Positions 35,240 through 46,437 are shown, numbered from the stretch's first letter. The stretch is DNA of 64,000 nucleotides from Liolophura sinensis (GCF_032854445.1 NC_088295.1:69783058-69847057); one strand, 5' to 3'. A program made the numbers and translations. The notes: generated from the letters alone by a model not told the origin.

Positions 35240-35800
35240 CTGAAGGATGAAATTCAGAATGGCCAGGTATTTCGAGGATATCGCCAAGCCGTACCGTGGT
35301 CACTGTTCTACTACCCCGAAACACATATACAGTTCTCACACCGGAGTAGGATCATGTCACCCAAGAACCAGGGAGAGCGTTTACTGGCCTTCAGTCAATG
35401 CTCAGATACCAGATTTTGTATTCAAGTATGGTGTATGGTGCAGTTAACCTCTGAAGCACCAGAAAGAAACTCTCCACCAACATGAAACCCCTGATCGGCC
35501 ATGAGCTAAAATAGCGACAGATATGTTCACCATACAGAATCATGTTTTCATGATTACTATGGACTACTGTAACGATTTCTTCGAAGTAGACAGACTTTGC
35601 ACCAAGAAAGCAACACAAATTATTCTGAGCTGAAAGTTCATCTCTGAAGTCATGTCATTCCAGATCTTCAGATTTCCGATAATGCACCACCTTACAACAG
35701 CTCTGACTGTGCTGAATTCAAGCACATCACCAGTTCACCAGGCTACCCACAATCCAATGGCAAAGTTGAGGCTACCGTTTAAACGGTAAAGATGGTGATT
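35240..35800 (+). pseudogene. Gypsy integrase remnant
   Basis: The N-terminal zinc-binding region is visible as 'HTGVGSCHPRTRESVYWPS' followed by 'DFVFKYGVWCS' (35335-35447). The catalytic core shows 'TMDYCNDFFEVD' with the first Asp at 35562-35564, 'ISDNAPP' with the second Asp at 35678-35680, and 'GYPQSNGKVEATV' with the Glu at 35768-35770. Spacings between the three acidic residues are shorter than the family norm, so the core carries deletions as well as frameshifts. Integrase would insert the cDNA into the host chromosome. Confidence 0.83.
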
Positions 35801-36089
35801 AAGAAACTAATAAGTACTATGTACACTCATTATTTCATACGTTGTCTTCTTTACAACGCAAGATGTCGCATCAAAACACAATTCCACCCACTTTAGCTCA
35901 AATTTCAGCTAACGTATAAAGCACACATTCGAAGCCAAGTTAGTATCACCAGCGAAGCCGCCCATTTCGGCCGTCTACGTTCTTATCGTTGAAGATGAGC
36001 TGCTGTTCTTTTAACAAACAGCATATCGACATACACAGAAGATGCACGCCGGTGTATGGCCAAATGTCTAATAAAATAATTTATTGAAT

Positions 36090-36126
36090 AAAACTGGTCA
36101 CCGCTACATTAACGCCAGCGACCACA
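36090..36126 (+). mobile_element. Short Penelope-like RT fragment
   Basis: 'aaactggtcaccgctacatt' followed by 'aacgccagc' matches 'aaactggtcagcgttacattaacgtcag' at 38249-38275. A larger remnant of the same strand starts at 36410. Confidence 0.5.
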
Positions 36127-36183
36127 AAACCCGGTTCAATTCCACTACATACAAGGGTAACCATTCATGTGTTACGTGACGAT

Positions 36184-36242
36184 TTCTTATTTGATTTGTA
36201 TTTTACGACTTACTCAAGAATATTTCATGTCTACGACGATTG
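36184..36242 (-). mobile_element. SINE family A tail fragment
   Basis: 'tttcttatttgatttgtatt' and 'ttacgacttactcaagaat' with 'atttcat..ctacgacg' is the reversed 3' end of family A. Confidence 0.7.
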
Positions 36243-36409
36243 AAATTTTGTAACGACCGAAAGATACCGGTATGTTGAGTCCAAAAGTGCATGTAATCTG
36301 TGCAAGAAAAGAGTAAGGTACTGAATGGTGTACACGATGTTGCCCTGGGCTAAGTGCCTGGTGTTACCATAATAGCATGCGCATAATGTCAGACCCTATT
36401 AAACTTGTT

Positions 36410-36575
36410 AGATCCCTGTGTGTTATGTGATGATTTCAATCAGTGTCACAAGTTATTGCTGCAAAAACCAGTATGTCAACGTTATTCCATCAAACGCCTT
36501 CACTCTAAGACTAAGTTTTTCAATGAGTATAACTATTTTGTAAGTAAAGCGTTCAGAATGTTTGGCAGTTGAAGT
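36410..36575 (+). mobile_element. Penelope-like RT C-terminal remnant
   Basis: 'gtgatgatttcaatc', 'gtcacaagttattgctgc', 'ccatcaaacgccttcactct' and 'aatgagtataac' follow the same order as 38843-38952 in the main copy. The frame is broken. Sequence beyond 36575 is not confidently matched. Confidence 0.7.
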
Positions 36576-37059
36576 TAGATGGGATAGTTGTTAATAAAGA
36601 TACTTACATCTAGGAGATTGCTACAGACGGCAAAAATGCTTAGGAGTAGCAAGTGCAGTGACAATGGAATAATTCTTTGGTGCCGGCTGTATAAGCTCTA
36701 AAGTTTTCTACGAACAATCAATGAGTAGCCCTTATTTCTAGGGATTTTAATATCACGCCCAAGCCCATGTTGTCCAACGTGAAATACTGCAGAGCCGCAC
36801 AAGATCGACATTTCCACGTGCCCGCTTAATAGTCCTCATACTATGCAACCTGTTAGCCCATAATGTAGACCATGTTTATGCTCATTTGTGGATTTTAAGA
36901 AACTTTGGGTTTTGACGTTTGACAAAGTATTGTTAATTTAAAAGAAAGGCAACACTAGGCCAAATGTTCATTGATAATCTACCAAATAGAGTATCACACT
37001 CAAAGTAGGATTTGTGATGTTGTGGAACTGAAACATCGTAATTCAAAAAATCCACATCA
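36576..37059. other. Unassigned noncoding DNA
   Basis: No recognisable repeat or gene; may include eroded Penelope-like 3' tail. Confidence 0.35.
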
Positions 37060-37855
37060 ATTTTCACGCATTAGGCCCGAGTTTTTCTCTATAGTCTGAG
37101 AATGCGCCTTTATCTGATGTGACGCCACACCGTTGAGCTGAGCATAGGGTACGGTTACTGGCAAAGTTCGGTTTAGTACGCCGCCGATGTCTTCTACTCC
37201 TGGTTGTCCTCTTACTGACATCTGTCTGGTTTGGAGTGAGCTGCACTGTGTCTTGAGCTGTAGATTCCATCGACACGGACATTTGTACTGCTTTCTCATA
37301 TGGAATTTACCTTTCTGTTCATAATTTATTTATTTCTTTTATTTTTTTTATTACTAAAGAATATTTTTCTTATACGACGGTGGCCAGCATTATGGTGAGA
37401 GGGAACTGGGTAGAGCTCTGGAGAAACCCACGACCATTCGAAGGCTGCTGGCAGACCTTCCCACGAACGACCGGAGAGGAAGCCAACATGAGTTGGACTT
37501 GAACTCATAGCGACCGCATAAGAGTTTTTGTTCATAAGGCTTTTTATATCACACCAGTCCACACACTAGGCGATCTCAAAGAGCCTCGGTGAGACATGTG
37601 TCAAATTTAGAGTGCATTGTATCCTTTCAGTTTAGCATTATAGGCAGAGATTGTATTTCCTTCTCTTTGATCTCGTTCGTTGGAAGGGAAACGCTCTGAA
37701 ATATCTGAAGGCTTAGTTGACAAATGCTCTTCTAGTAGGCCAGTAATGCCCTCGAACGTGATGTCGAATGGTTTTGCAGGGGCTGCAATCTGCTTCAGTG
37801 TTTTAATCCTATCAAACTGAAGATAATGGTTGCCTGAAATTCTTAGTCAATGTCC
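37060..37855 (-). pseudogene. Second Ty3/Gypsy gag remnant, split by a SINE
   Basis: Minus-strand reading from about 37830 gives 'RIKTLKQIAAPAKPFDITFE', 'STKPSDISERFPSNERDQRE' and 'GNTISAYNAKLKG'. A frame change then gives 'FDTCLTEAL' and 'DRLVCG'. These are capsid motifs of Gypsy gag. Beyond the SINE (37325-37528) the same gene resumes with 'VSMESTAQDTVQL' and a decayed nucleocapsid ('HSAQRC'-like, 37060-37150). No pol was found further left, so this is a gag-only remnant. It differs in sequence from the gag at 33140-33950. Its right end abuts the Penelope-like copy starting at 37865. Confidence 0.75.
37316..37537 (-). mobile_element. SINE family A inserted in Gypsy gag, 9-bp TSD
   Basis: The SINE body (37325-37528, minus) is flanked by tgttcataa at 37316-37324 and 37529-37537. 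The tRNA-like head is truncated at 'tgagttcaagtccaactc' plus 'cgctatg' (complement), so insertion was 5'-truncated. Gag motifs continue on both sides, which orders the events: Gypsy first, SINE later. Confidence 0.85.
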
Positions 37856-37864
37856 TTGGCTAGG

Positions 37865-39651
37865 AAAGGCGCATAAATATACCTACCCGTCACACAGAAA
37901 TACCACAACTTTATTGGTTTCCTAAAATGCATAAATCCCCATACAAGGCTCGATTTATTGCAGGTTCAAGAAGCTGTACCACCAAACTCTTGTCAACCCT
38001 ACTTACGAGAGCGTTACAAGAAGTAAAGTCATTTTGGAATAAGTATTGTTGTGCCATAACAAAAAATTCAGGTGTCAACTGCATGTGGATCCTTAACAAC
38101 TCCAAACATCTTACAGAAGAACTCGATGCTCATATGCATATATCGTACAAAGACGTATCCACATGGGATTTCTCTACTCTCTATACTACGATTCCTCGCA
38201 AAGATCTTATTGAAAGAATATCGTCGTAATTGTCTCAGTATTTACTAAAACTGGTCAGCGTTACATTAACGTCAGAAGCAATAAGGCTTTCTTTAGTTCT
38301 ACTCTTTATAACGTTACCACTCATGGGATGTTACATTATTTATTGAATTACTTGAATTTCTCATTAATAAAATCTATGTGAAATTCGGAGATACCATTTA
38401 CCAACAGTGCATAGGTATTCCAATGGGTACCAATTGTGCGCCTCTTTTGGCAGACCTATACCTGTTTTCATATGAATACTTTTATATGCAGAAATTACTT
38501 AAAAGTAATATCTTTAAAGCTCGATCCTTTTCAATTACCATGCGGTATATTGATGATCTACTGGCGTTAAATAATCCCCATATTGCTGAAGAGGTAAAGG
38601 AAATCTATCCGCCTTCATTGGATTTAAAGGAGACAACAGATAGTGCTGATGGTACATCTTATTTGGATCTATATCTGTACAAAGACGGACAAGGTCTCCT
38701 TTCTCGCCGCCTTTTCGACATAAGGGATAATTTCAATTTTGATATTGTAAATTATCCTTATTTAGATAGCAATATACCAAAGGGTCCTGCATATGGCGTA
38801 TACATATCTCGCCTTGTAGCATTTGTCAGATCTTGCATTAATTGTGATGACTTTAATCTGCGTCACAAGTTGCTAGTTCAAAAACTAGTTTGTCAAGAAT
38901 ACTCCATCAAACGCCTTCATTCTAAGTTTCTCAAATTTTACAATGAATATAACACTCTCGTTGGCAGGTATGGACAGAGCGTTCAGAATCTCTGGCGATC
39001 TGCATTGTGATCAACCACATAGACGGCGCTGTTATCCCTATGTACATATCTATCACGTACATGGTATTTAACAACATAGATGACGCTGGTTGCCTAGTGT
39101 AACCGTATATCTTGTATGTCATGTGTAACATCATAGATGGCGCCACTTGTAGCATGAGATCTTTACATATTAGCGGGAAAGACGTAATCGTCCGTTACTT
39201 TTGAATCATAATCTGATCGGTTAGGGTCTGTAACGCTCGTCATTTTCAAACTGTATCTAATACCGCTTAACCTGGGGCTAGGGGCCGTAAAGGTAGCCAT
39301 GCTAATTACATCAGCATTATGCCTTTATGAACAGTTGCAATGAAAGCGCGACTGAGATACTTGTTTAGCTGTTATTTAACATGGAACTCATTCACGGACT
39401 ACGAATTTGAACTTTGATATGGAATTCATGCCTGGAATATTCATTGTCTGCCCGGCATCATTGAAAACTGATGATCGCTTCTCTCTTGTGTGTTACCGGC
39501 TTTATTTCTTATTTGTATAATTTCTTACATACCGGTACCTTTGTCTTCGGGAGTTAGTGTTAAACGTTGTTGTGGAAATGGATCTTGCGATATCGACGTG
39601 GAACCCCCTTTACGGACTACGAATGGTATAGGAATGTCGGACTTGACGCTT
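37865..39651 (+). mobile_element. Penelope-like retroelement, 5'-truncated copy (left arm of inverted pair)
   Basis: Very similar to the reverse complement of 42511-44156 over the whole arm, apart from point changes and a ~150-bp segment (about 39130-39280) that the other copy lacks. It contains the RT C-terminal half (37927-39010) and a 3' untranslated tail with short related motifs ('acatagacggcgc', 'acatagatgacgc', 'acatcatagatggcgc' near 39017, 39074 and 39128). The 3' end is placed at 'cgcttatatt' (39642-39651) because that is where independent copies diverge. The 5' end is truncated against Gypsy gag. Confidence 0.85.
37911..39010 (+). pseudogene. Penelope-like reverse transcriptase, C-terminal half
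   Basis: 37927-38229 encodes 'MHKSPYKARFIAGSRSCTTK', 'NCMWILNNSKHLTEELDAHM' and 'WDFSTLYTTIPRKDL', covering the RT fingers and palm start with the first catalytic Asp in 'WDFSTLY'. A stop from a 1-base loss at about 38227 and a second frame change near 38300 follow. 38378-39010 is then open for 210 codons: 'GIPMGTNCAPLLADLYLFSY', the catalytic 'YIDD' (38546-38557), 'TSYLDLYLY' and thumb-like 'LHSKFLKFYNEYNTLVGRYG'. It stops without a GIY-YIG nuclease after the RT. Family knowledge: Penelope-like RTs are related to telomerase, and most carry a C-terminal GIY-YIG, while some lack it or carry it N-terminally. Confidence 0.8.
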
Positions 39652-42510
39652 ATATTCCACATACGACACCCAGCCCTTACCTGCTTCTTCACATGACTCA
39701 GTATGACAGGTAGAGGAAAATATCACTTCACACACCACATTTTTTTGTCGCTTACAACAACAACGCTGCCTCCACAGCTGTTTCTCACTGATCACGTTTG
39801 TGTTCTTTTTCATTGCTTCCAAATGTACAAAACCAGTTAAAACATTCATGCTCGTCAGCAGTTTGTTAAGTTTCTATTCATCTGACAGGGATGAACATTA
39901 GGGATGGCAGTAAATATGAGGAACACGTGACAACTATTTGAAGTTACAAATTGGAAGTGTTTTATTAGTCTTCCGCTAGGACTCTCGGAATCCTTACCAT
40001 TATCATAGAGGGAGACATTTTTGAACAGCAGATATTTTTGGGACACCGTAGAAACTTTCGAACTACAGGCCCAATGACCACTGCATTGTTTAAATGTTAT
40101 TGTATATTAAATGTGAGGACAACACAGCATTTCGAAGAATCCTAGACCAGTGACGGCCAATAAATTGCAAGTAACATCACTACTTTTTTTTACCTAAGTC
40201 TGTTTAAGCCATGGTGCTAGGGGGCGTGTAATTTTGCTACTATTTACGCATTTGCATGAACAGTGAGGATAAAAGTCTAACTGAGGTAAAGTGACAAACA
40301 AACTAAAGTGCCGTATTTCACCCCTTACGTGTGACCATTTGCCAAATATCACACTATTCGCCGCCCTGGATCTATGCTGTACGTCTTTTGTAGTATTATA
40401 CAAACACACCTTAACATGTCTAATTCACAATCTGAGGGCAATTTTCACATCCAAGACGATGGTTTGACTAAGAACGGAGATACTGTCTCATGTAGATTAA
40501 CTGGTTTCCACGATATGGTTTTGAACACAAAGACATGCTGTCAAGTCATTTGTTGCAATTATCTTTTTAAAGGGTTAAAAACAATATCTACACACCGTGC
40601 CATAAAGTTTTAAATTAAGAAAGTGTCATTTTTTGCTTCCTACTCTTTTTGTTGCATGATAAGGCAGCAAAAATCAGCCACTTAACAGAGAAGGAGCTTC
40701 TGTTGTACAATCGTTGTCCATGTTCTGCCATGCTTGATTTATTTGACCCCAGTTCTTAGATAAATCCACCGGGAAACACCCTCGAATTTCGAACAGCGCA
40801 TTTACTTCAAAGGAGTGTAACATGAGCCGTCAGACAGCTTGTTACACTGTTATATTAGGGCGCTAAGCGCCAATCACCTCACAGCTTTACCCGGACATAT
40901 AATCTGCCAGAGTGAACTGTTTGACGGTTCGAAATCCCATGATCTTGAAAGACGATCCTGATGTTTTTATACCAGGCACGATTTAATAATGTATCGACTC
41001 CATTCCAAGCACGCCTTGAATTGCCGCAACGTAAATACCACGCATTCGACCGCAAATTAACACAAAGCCCTGTTACGTTTTTGTTACCAAGGTAAACTCT
41101 AGGGCTTTTTTTCTGGAAAACGGTGCTAACTAGAGGCAAGCCGTGTTCAACAAATTTAAGGGTGTGCAAAGTACTTCCCCAATTCCCTGTATTTGTTGAT
41201 TTGTACAAAGGCGGATTGATAGTCGGACGTGTTATTTGTTCCAATAAATTTGTTTTCGTACCTCTCTTGACAAAATGTCGACGAGTGCTGCAGAAATGCT
41301 TTTAAAAAATGGTGGGGATGAAATTCTTTTTAACCATCATGTTTACGTGGAACTTTTAAAGATCCTCTTTTGTCCCAAAATACATGTAAATTATTGCCAC
41401 AATTTCCAGTGGGTGGCATTTAAAAACTTTGAACAGCTATTTAGAAGATTAAACCCAGGAATTAGTGGATGTATTTTGCACATTTGATCAGGCGATAGTT
41501 TACACATCCATATGTCTTTTGAGTTATGCATCACTGTGGCATGTTAGGAGGCATCTGTTCACATAGATCATAGCCATACTCACCAGCCGTCCCTTCTGGC
41601 CAAACCATCACGATTTCCATTAAAGTGTGCTGCGTTAAGGGAGATCTCACAGTGACCTTTGTGAGATTGCTTTATTTCCTTGATATCTGTTTGAGCTGTT
41701 CTTTAAATATATGAACTGGTTTTGTGAATTGGTTGTCCTCTTGCATTTTGTATGGATTGTGTACAGCAAAGCTCAAGCAGACATATGTCGAAATGTACTC
41801 CAAAATTAATCAGGTCTTCGCTGATTCAAAAGCGTATGTACAGATACAGTGCTAAGTGACAGAATGATGGATGCTATACATTACACGCATGTGCGATCCA
41901 AAGTGATTTAATGGTTTCATTTGATCGACTTTTGCTTATCGCTGTATTCAAGGATGACCGGCCACTGGCAAGTAATTGACAAAACAAATATGTTCAGCTG
42001 CACAGGGAGCTCATGCAACAAATCACCTGGCACCAGTCATTTCGTACCATATGATTATCATCTCGTTTATAAAGTCACTATAGGACATGTAGAGCATCGT
42101 TGTCTGCAAAAGTCATGTTGTTCAGTTCCCACTATATGCCCAACGTTTTGACCAAACTATGTGGCTGCATCATTGTGAAAATCTGTCGGTAATATTCCTT
42201 CCACTGATGGAAACAAACGGATAAACAACTAACTTCAATTGTCTCAGTGTTTGTACGCCTTAAGTTATAATTAGTTTATATATCAAATCAGTTGAGGACC
42301 CGATCTTGGGTAATATATTTGTACATGAATGTCCACAGGTGTGTTCCGGGCAATTCAACTTTGTTTTAATTTAAAGTACTGTTTCTCGGGAAAAATAAGT
42401 GTTTTAGTTTGGATCACCAACGGTTGTTGTATGAAGCACCACCCTTACTCTTAGGCTGTTCACGCAACATTTCGAGGCCAGATTGACATTTTTAGATGTT
42501 GTTGGTCATA
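39652..42510. other. Spacer between inverted Penelope-like copies
   Basis: 2.86 kb separating the two 3' ends. It holds a family R copy (40065-40405). Otherwise there are unrecognised frames, including 121 codons at 40879-41244 (minus) and 70 codons at 41275-41487 (plus). No gene or additional mobile element is supported. Confidence 0.5.
40065..40405 (+). repeat. Dispersed repeat family R, best preserved copy
   Basis: Landmarks in order are 'gacaacacagcatttcg', 'ctagaccagtgacggcc', 'aataaattgcaagtaacat', 'taagccatggtgctaggggg', 'cgtgtaattttgct', 'catgaacagtgaggataaa', 'gtctaactgaggtaaagtga', 'gtgtgaccatttgcc', 'atcacactattcgccgcc' and 'atgctgtacgtctttt'. No ORF, no clear terminal repeats, no tRNA-like boxes. 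It serves as the reference for the family. Confidence 0.78.
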
Positions 42511-44560
42511 AATATAAGCGTCAAGACATTCCTATACCATTCGTAGTCCGTAAAGGGCGTTCCACGTCGACAATCGTAAGATCCATTTCCACAACAACGT
42601 TTAACACTAACTCCCGAAGACAAAGGTATGTAAGAAATTATACAAATAAGAAATAAAGCCGGTAACACACAAGAGAGAAGCGATCATCAGTTTTCAATGA
42701 TGCCGGGCAGACAATGAATATTCCAGGCATGAATTCCATATCAAAGTTCAAATTCGTAGTCCGTGAATGAGTTCCATGTCAAATAACAGCTAAACAAGTA
42801 TCTCAGTCGCGCTTTCATTGCAACTGTTCATAAAGGCATAATGCTGATGTAATTAACATGGCTACCTTTACGGCCCCTAGCCCGATGTTACACATGACAT
42901 ACAAGATATACGGTTACACTAGGCAACCAGCGCCATCTATGTTGTTAAATACCATGTACGTGATAGATATGTACATAGGGATAACAGCGCCGTCTATGTG
43001 GTTGATCGCAATGCAGATCGCCAGAGATTCTGGACGCTCTGTCCATACCTGCCAACGAGAGTGTTATATTCATTGTAAAATTTGAGAAACTTAGAATGAA
43101 GGCGTTTGATGGAGTATTCTTGACAAACTAGTTTTTGAACTAGCAACTTGTGACGCAGATTAAAGTCATCACAATTAACGCAAGATCTGACAAATGCTAC
43201 AAGGCGAGATATGTATACGCCATATGCAGGACCCTTTGGTATATTGCTATCTAAATCAGGATAATTTACAATATCAAAATTGAAATTATCTCTTATGTCG
43301 TAAAGGCGGCGTGAAAGGAGACCTTGTCCGTCTTTGTACAGATATAGATCCAAATAAGATGTACCATCAGGACTATCTGTTGTCTCCTTTAAATCCAATG
43401 AAGGCGGATAGATTTCCTTTACCTCTTCAGCAATATGGGGATTATTTAACGCCAGTAGATCATCAATATACCGCATGGTAATTGAAAAGGATCGAGCTTT
43501 AAAGATATTACTTTTAAGTAATTTCTGCATATAAAAGTATTCATATGAAAACAGGTATAGGTCTGCCAAAAGTGGCGCACAATTGGTACCCATTGGAATA
43601 CCTATGCACTGTTGGTAAATGGTATCTCCGAATTTCACATAGATGTTATTAATGAGAAATTCAAGTAATTCAATAAATAATGTAACATCCCATGAGTTGC
43701 AAGCTTTATAAAGAGTAACTAAAGAAAGCCTTATTGCTTCTGACGTTAATGTAACGCTGACCAGTTTTAGTAAATACCGAGACAATTAACGACGATATTC
43801 TTTCAATAAGATCTTTGCGAGGAATCGTAGTATAGAGAGTAGAGAAATCCCATGTGGATACGTCTTTGTACGGTATATGCATATGAGCATCGAGTTCTTC
43901 TGTAAGACGTTTGGGGTTGTTAAGAATCCACATGCAGTTGACACCTGAATTTTTTGTTATGGCACAACAATACTTATTCCAAAATGACTTTACTTCTTGT
44001 AACGCTCTCGTAAGTAGGGTTGACAAGAGTTTGGTGGTACAGCTTCTTGAACCTGCAATAAATCGAGCCTTGTATGGGGATTTATGCATTTTAGGAATCC
44101 AGTAAAGTTGTGGTATTTCTGTGTGACGGGTAAGTATATTTATGCCCCCTTTTTTAAGAAAGGTTTTGTGTTTGTTAAATAGTTCCTCCAGAGTACATGT
44201 AGTAGCAGAATACGTGGATGTCGTTGTAGATGCACATAGCTCTCGAACAAGAATTTGATAATAATAATTCTTGCAAATAAAGATGACATTATTAGGAGCT
44301 TTTTCTGCTACAGTGATGACACATTTACTGTGAAGGTCAGCGAGTGTTTCTTGCACAGTGGGATCCTTCAGAACCTGTTTAACTTTAGGTAGAGCATCAA
44401 TGTCTAGACGGTGTATAGTTAAACTAACTTTCTTTTTGACAATCTCAAGCCAATCGTTAACCACCGAAGAATCCACTTTCTCCCGTTTTGACCATTTAAC
44501 GCCCAGCTCAGTAACAATGTTACGTTTAGTGTTGCTTAAAATAACTTGCTAGTTATAGCA
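42511..44560 (-). mobile_element. Penelope-like retroelement, longer copy (right arm of inverted pair)
   Basis: Reverse-oriented relative of 37865-39651. It extends about 400 bp further upstream in the RT gene, to near 44560, where an in-frame stop precedes the open region. The 3' end at 42511 faces the 3' end of the left arm. It lacks the ~150-bp 3'-tail segment present in the left arm. No LTR-like terminal repeat or second tandem copy was found. Whether sequence at 44561-45060 belongs to the element is unclear. Confidence 0.85.
42994..44552 (-). pseudogene. Penelope-like reverse transcriptase, nearly complete with one frameshift
   Basis: Two overlapping minus frames, 44476-43706 (256 codons, open upstream to about 44550) and 43785-42994 (263 codons), join near 43720 where a single frameshift separates 'SNKAFFS' from 'TLYKACNSWD'. 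The N-terminal part has 'CVITVAEKAPNNVIFICKNY', which matches the conserved acidic-Lys block ahead of the RT in this group. Then come 'IPQLYWIPKMHKSPYKARFI', 'WDFSTLYTTIP', 'GIPMGTNCAPLL', 'YIDD' (43459-43470) and the thumb. No GIY-YIG domain follows. An N-terminal one, if it existed, is missing. Apart from the frameshift the coding is well kept, so this is a relatively young copy. Confidence 0.82.
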
Positions 44561-46437
44561 GTTATAAGCTGGCGGCTAGTAGCCAACACACTTGATCTGA
44601 TCCCACAGCCAGGTATACCGAATCTTAAAACGAAGTATTGTCGAAAAAATTGGATGATAAAACAATATAATTGAATCAAGATTTTATTCTTGCTATCCGT
44701 ATAAAGCGCATGACAGATCTATTGATTTTGGCACCGTGCCTGACTCTACAGTCATTATCTACCTCTGGATACTAACACACGCAGCGCCGTTTGATCCATA
44801 GCCCGTTGACATTTCTCACCGCAGGGGTGGCGACTTGACTCTCCTAATTACCTTCCCTTTGCTACCATATCAAACCCCAGATCTCTGAAAAACGGCCTGT
44901 TGTTATTAGTCCTTGGTTTTCTAGGCAGATATCTCTCCGCTGTATAAATTGGCTCCTTCAATTTGAGAAGAGTTTCCTCCGGGCTTCGTCAGCTTGTGGG
45001 GCTTCGTCCGTGAATTGAAGTTGCTCCAATAAGGCTGATAACCAAAAATCCTACGTGCAGCAGGTAAAACAGATGGTGTAATTCAAGCATTCTAAAGGAG
45101 GAACATACCGTGCATTTGCAACGATATTTTGTATCATTTTATGCGCGGTTAATAAATCTTCTTTGTTGAAACTTTATGACAATAGTGGGTGTATCGCATT
45201 AACTCAGCTTTTGACATCTCCTTGAAGTCTTTAACTGGAGTTCAATTAAAGTAAAGAATAATAACAGGAATTCTAAGTTAACAACTTATTTTCTGATATA
45301 TCATTAAACTCTCTCTGGAAATAATGCAGTTTTAAGAACATAGATAACATCGTCAGCATAAGGCTTGTGGGTGGTCTTTTCCCATCAGCATTTACTTTCA
45401 TCTTTTCATGGCCATGGTTGGTGCAGTTAGCGAAATTGTCATGAAGATATCGAGCCGACAGTAACTCTGACAAAGTAGTTTACTTTATGGGTCACACCGA
45501 GATTTGGTTTTTTGGTCCGAAATCCAGTATTCTACCAAATGCCTAGAAATCGAATTCCCTCTAGCCACTGCAATATCACAAGCACTGAAAAGCTGCTAAT
45601 TGTTTCACTTAGCCAAATGGCAGGCCAATATATCTCTACATGAACACGGTGCAGAGGATGACATCATGAATATTTGTTCTCATCGTAAAATGAGTATTGT
45701 GTGGGCCTATATGTCTTACAAGCAAAAGTGCATGTAACAGGAATAGCACATACAACATTCTATGTATGAGTAAACCACAAACCACAGGACCACAAACTTA
45801 GTTTGGCATTATGAATGTAGCAGCATTATTTATTCATTCATTTTCTTTATTTTCCCATCATTTTAATAATAAATGCAGTATTTCATAAAAGGGAAGTAGT
45901 CAACTTACAGCTCTGTTGCTCATATTACTCCTACTTCCGGTTTTGACACTTTTCTCAAGGCAACCTGACATGTGGAGCAGTTTCATACACATATAATAAC
46001 TATAACAACTGTATTTTGTGCGCATTATTGCATATCTAAGATTGAGTAACCATAAATAACCCGTCGTTTTGTACAGTTTACCTGCCAGTGAAATATCACA
46101 AAAAGTAATTAAATTGCGAGGAATCTCATGGCCCCGAGGCTTTTGTGCTTGCCATTCAGAGAAGATTAATGGACAAAATATTGCACCATAGCGAACCTTT
46201 ACAAACCGCCGAAGAGCCAGGTTTATAACCTCTTATTGACATGAATCCCTTATTGTGATGCTACGTGCTAGTCGAGTGCCCTCGTATGCTTGTCCTATCT
46301 CTTCACATTTCGTGGGTCCCGATCTAAATTATTGCTTTATTGAATGCTTACAATACCTATAGTCTCATGCGCGTAACAACGTGAGAAGAAAACAACAGTA
46401 CACGTGACATTCTTGTTTTTAATTTCAAAGTTTAGTT
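44561..46437. other. Unassigned DNA upstream of the Penelope-like copy
   Basis: A minus frame of 66 codons (45273-45473) is unrecognised. A TATA-like 'ctgtataaattgg' lies near 44940. It is on the plus strand, facing away from the Penelope-like ORF, and I do not call a promoter. Confidence 0.4.

Larger units (their letters stand above)
33140..35960 (+). mobile_element. Decayed Ty3/Gypsy retrotransposon (gag to integrase)
   Basis: Plus-strand fragments follow the order gag capsid, zinc knuckle, reverse transcriptase, RNase H and integrase, as in Ty3/Gypsy elements. The whole spans 2.8 kb, shorter than an intact gag-pol, because of internal deletions. The protease region is not recognisable. 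No LTR pair was found by eye, so the ends are set by the outermost recognised coding. Numerous frameshifts make it inert. Confidence 0.85.

Noticed and set aside
37911-38105. Antisense ORFs opposite the Penelope-like RT (also 43911-44105)
   Set aside because: Shadow frames of the RT. They occur in both copies only because the sequences are homologous.
40879-41244. 121-codon minus ORF in the spacer of the inverted pair as a cargo gene
   Set aside because: No motif or homology that I recognise and typical chance length; the spacer is not bounded by element termini that would make it cargo.
42640-42720. Hammerhead-ribozyme-like core words (catcag ... ttttc) in the Penelope-like 3' region
   Set aside because: Ribozymes are known in Penelope-like elements, so I looked. 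The conserved core order and closing stems could not be assembled.
44930-44950. TATA-like box near the 5' side of the longer Penelope-like copy
   Set aside because: It points away from the RT ORF, and there is no transcript start or downstream gene to support a promoter.
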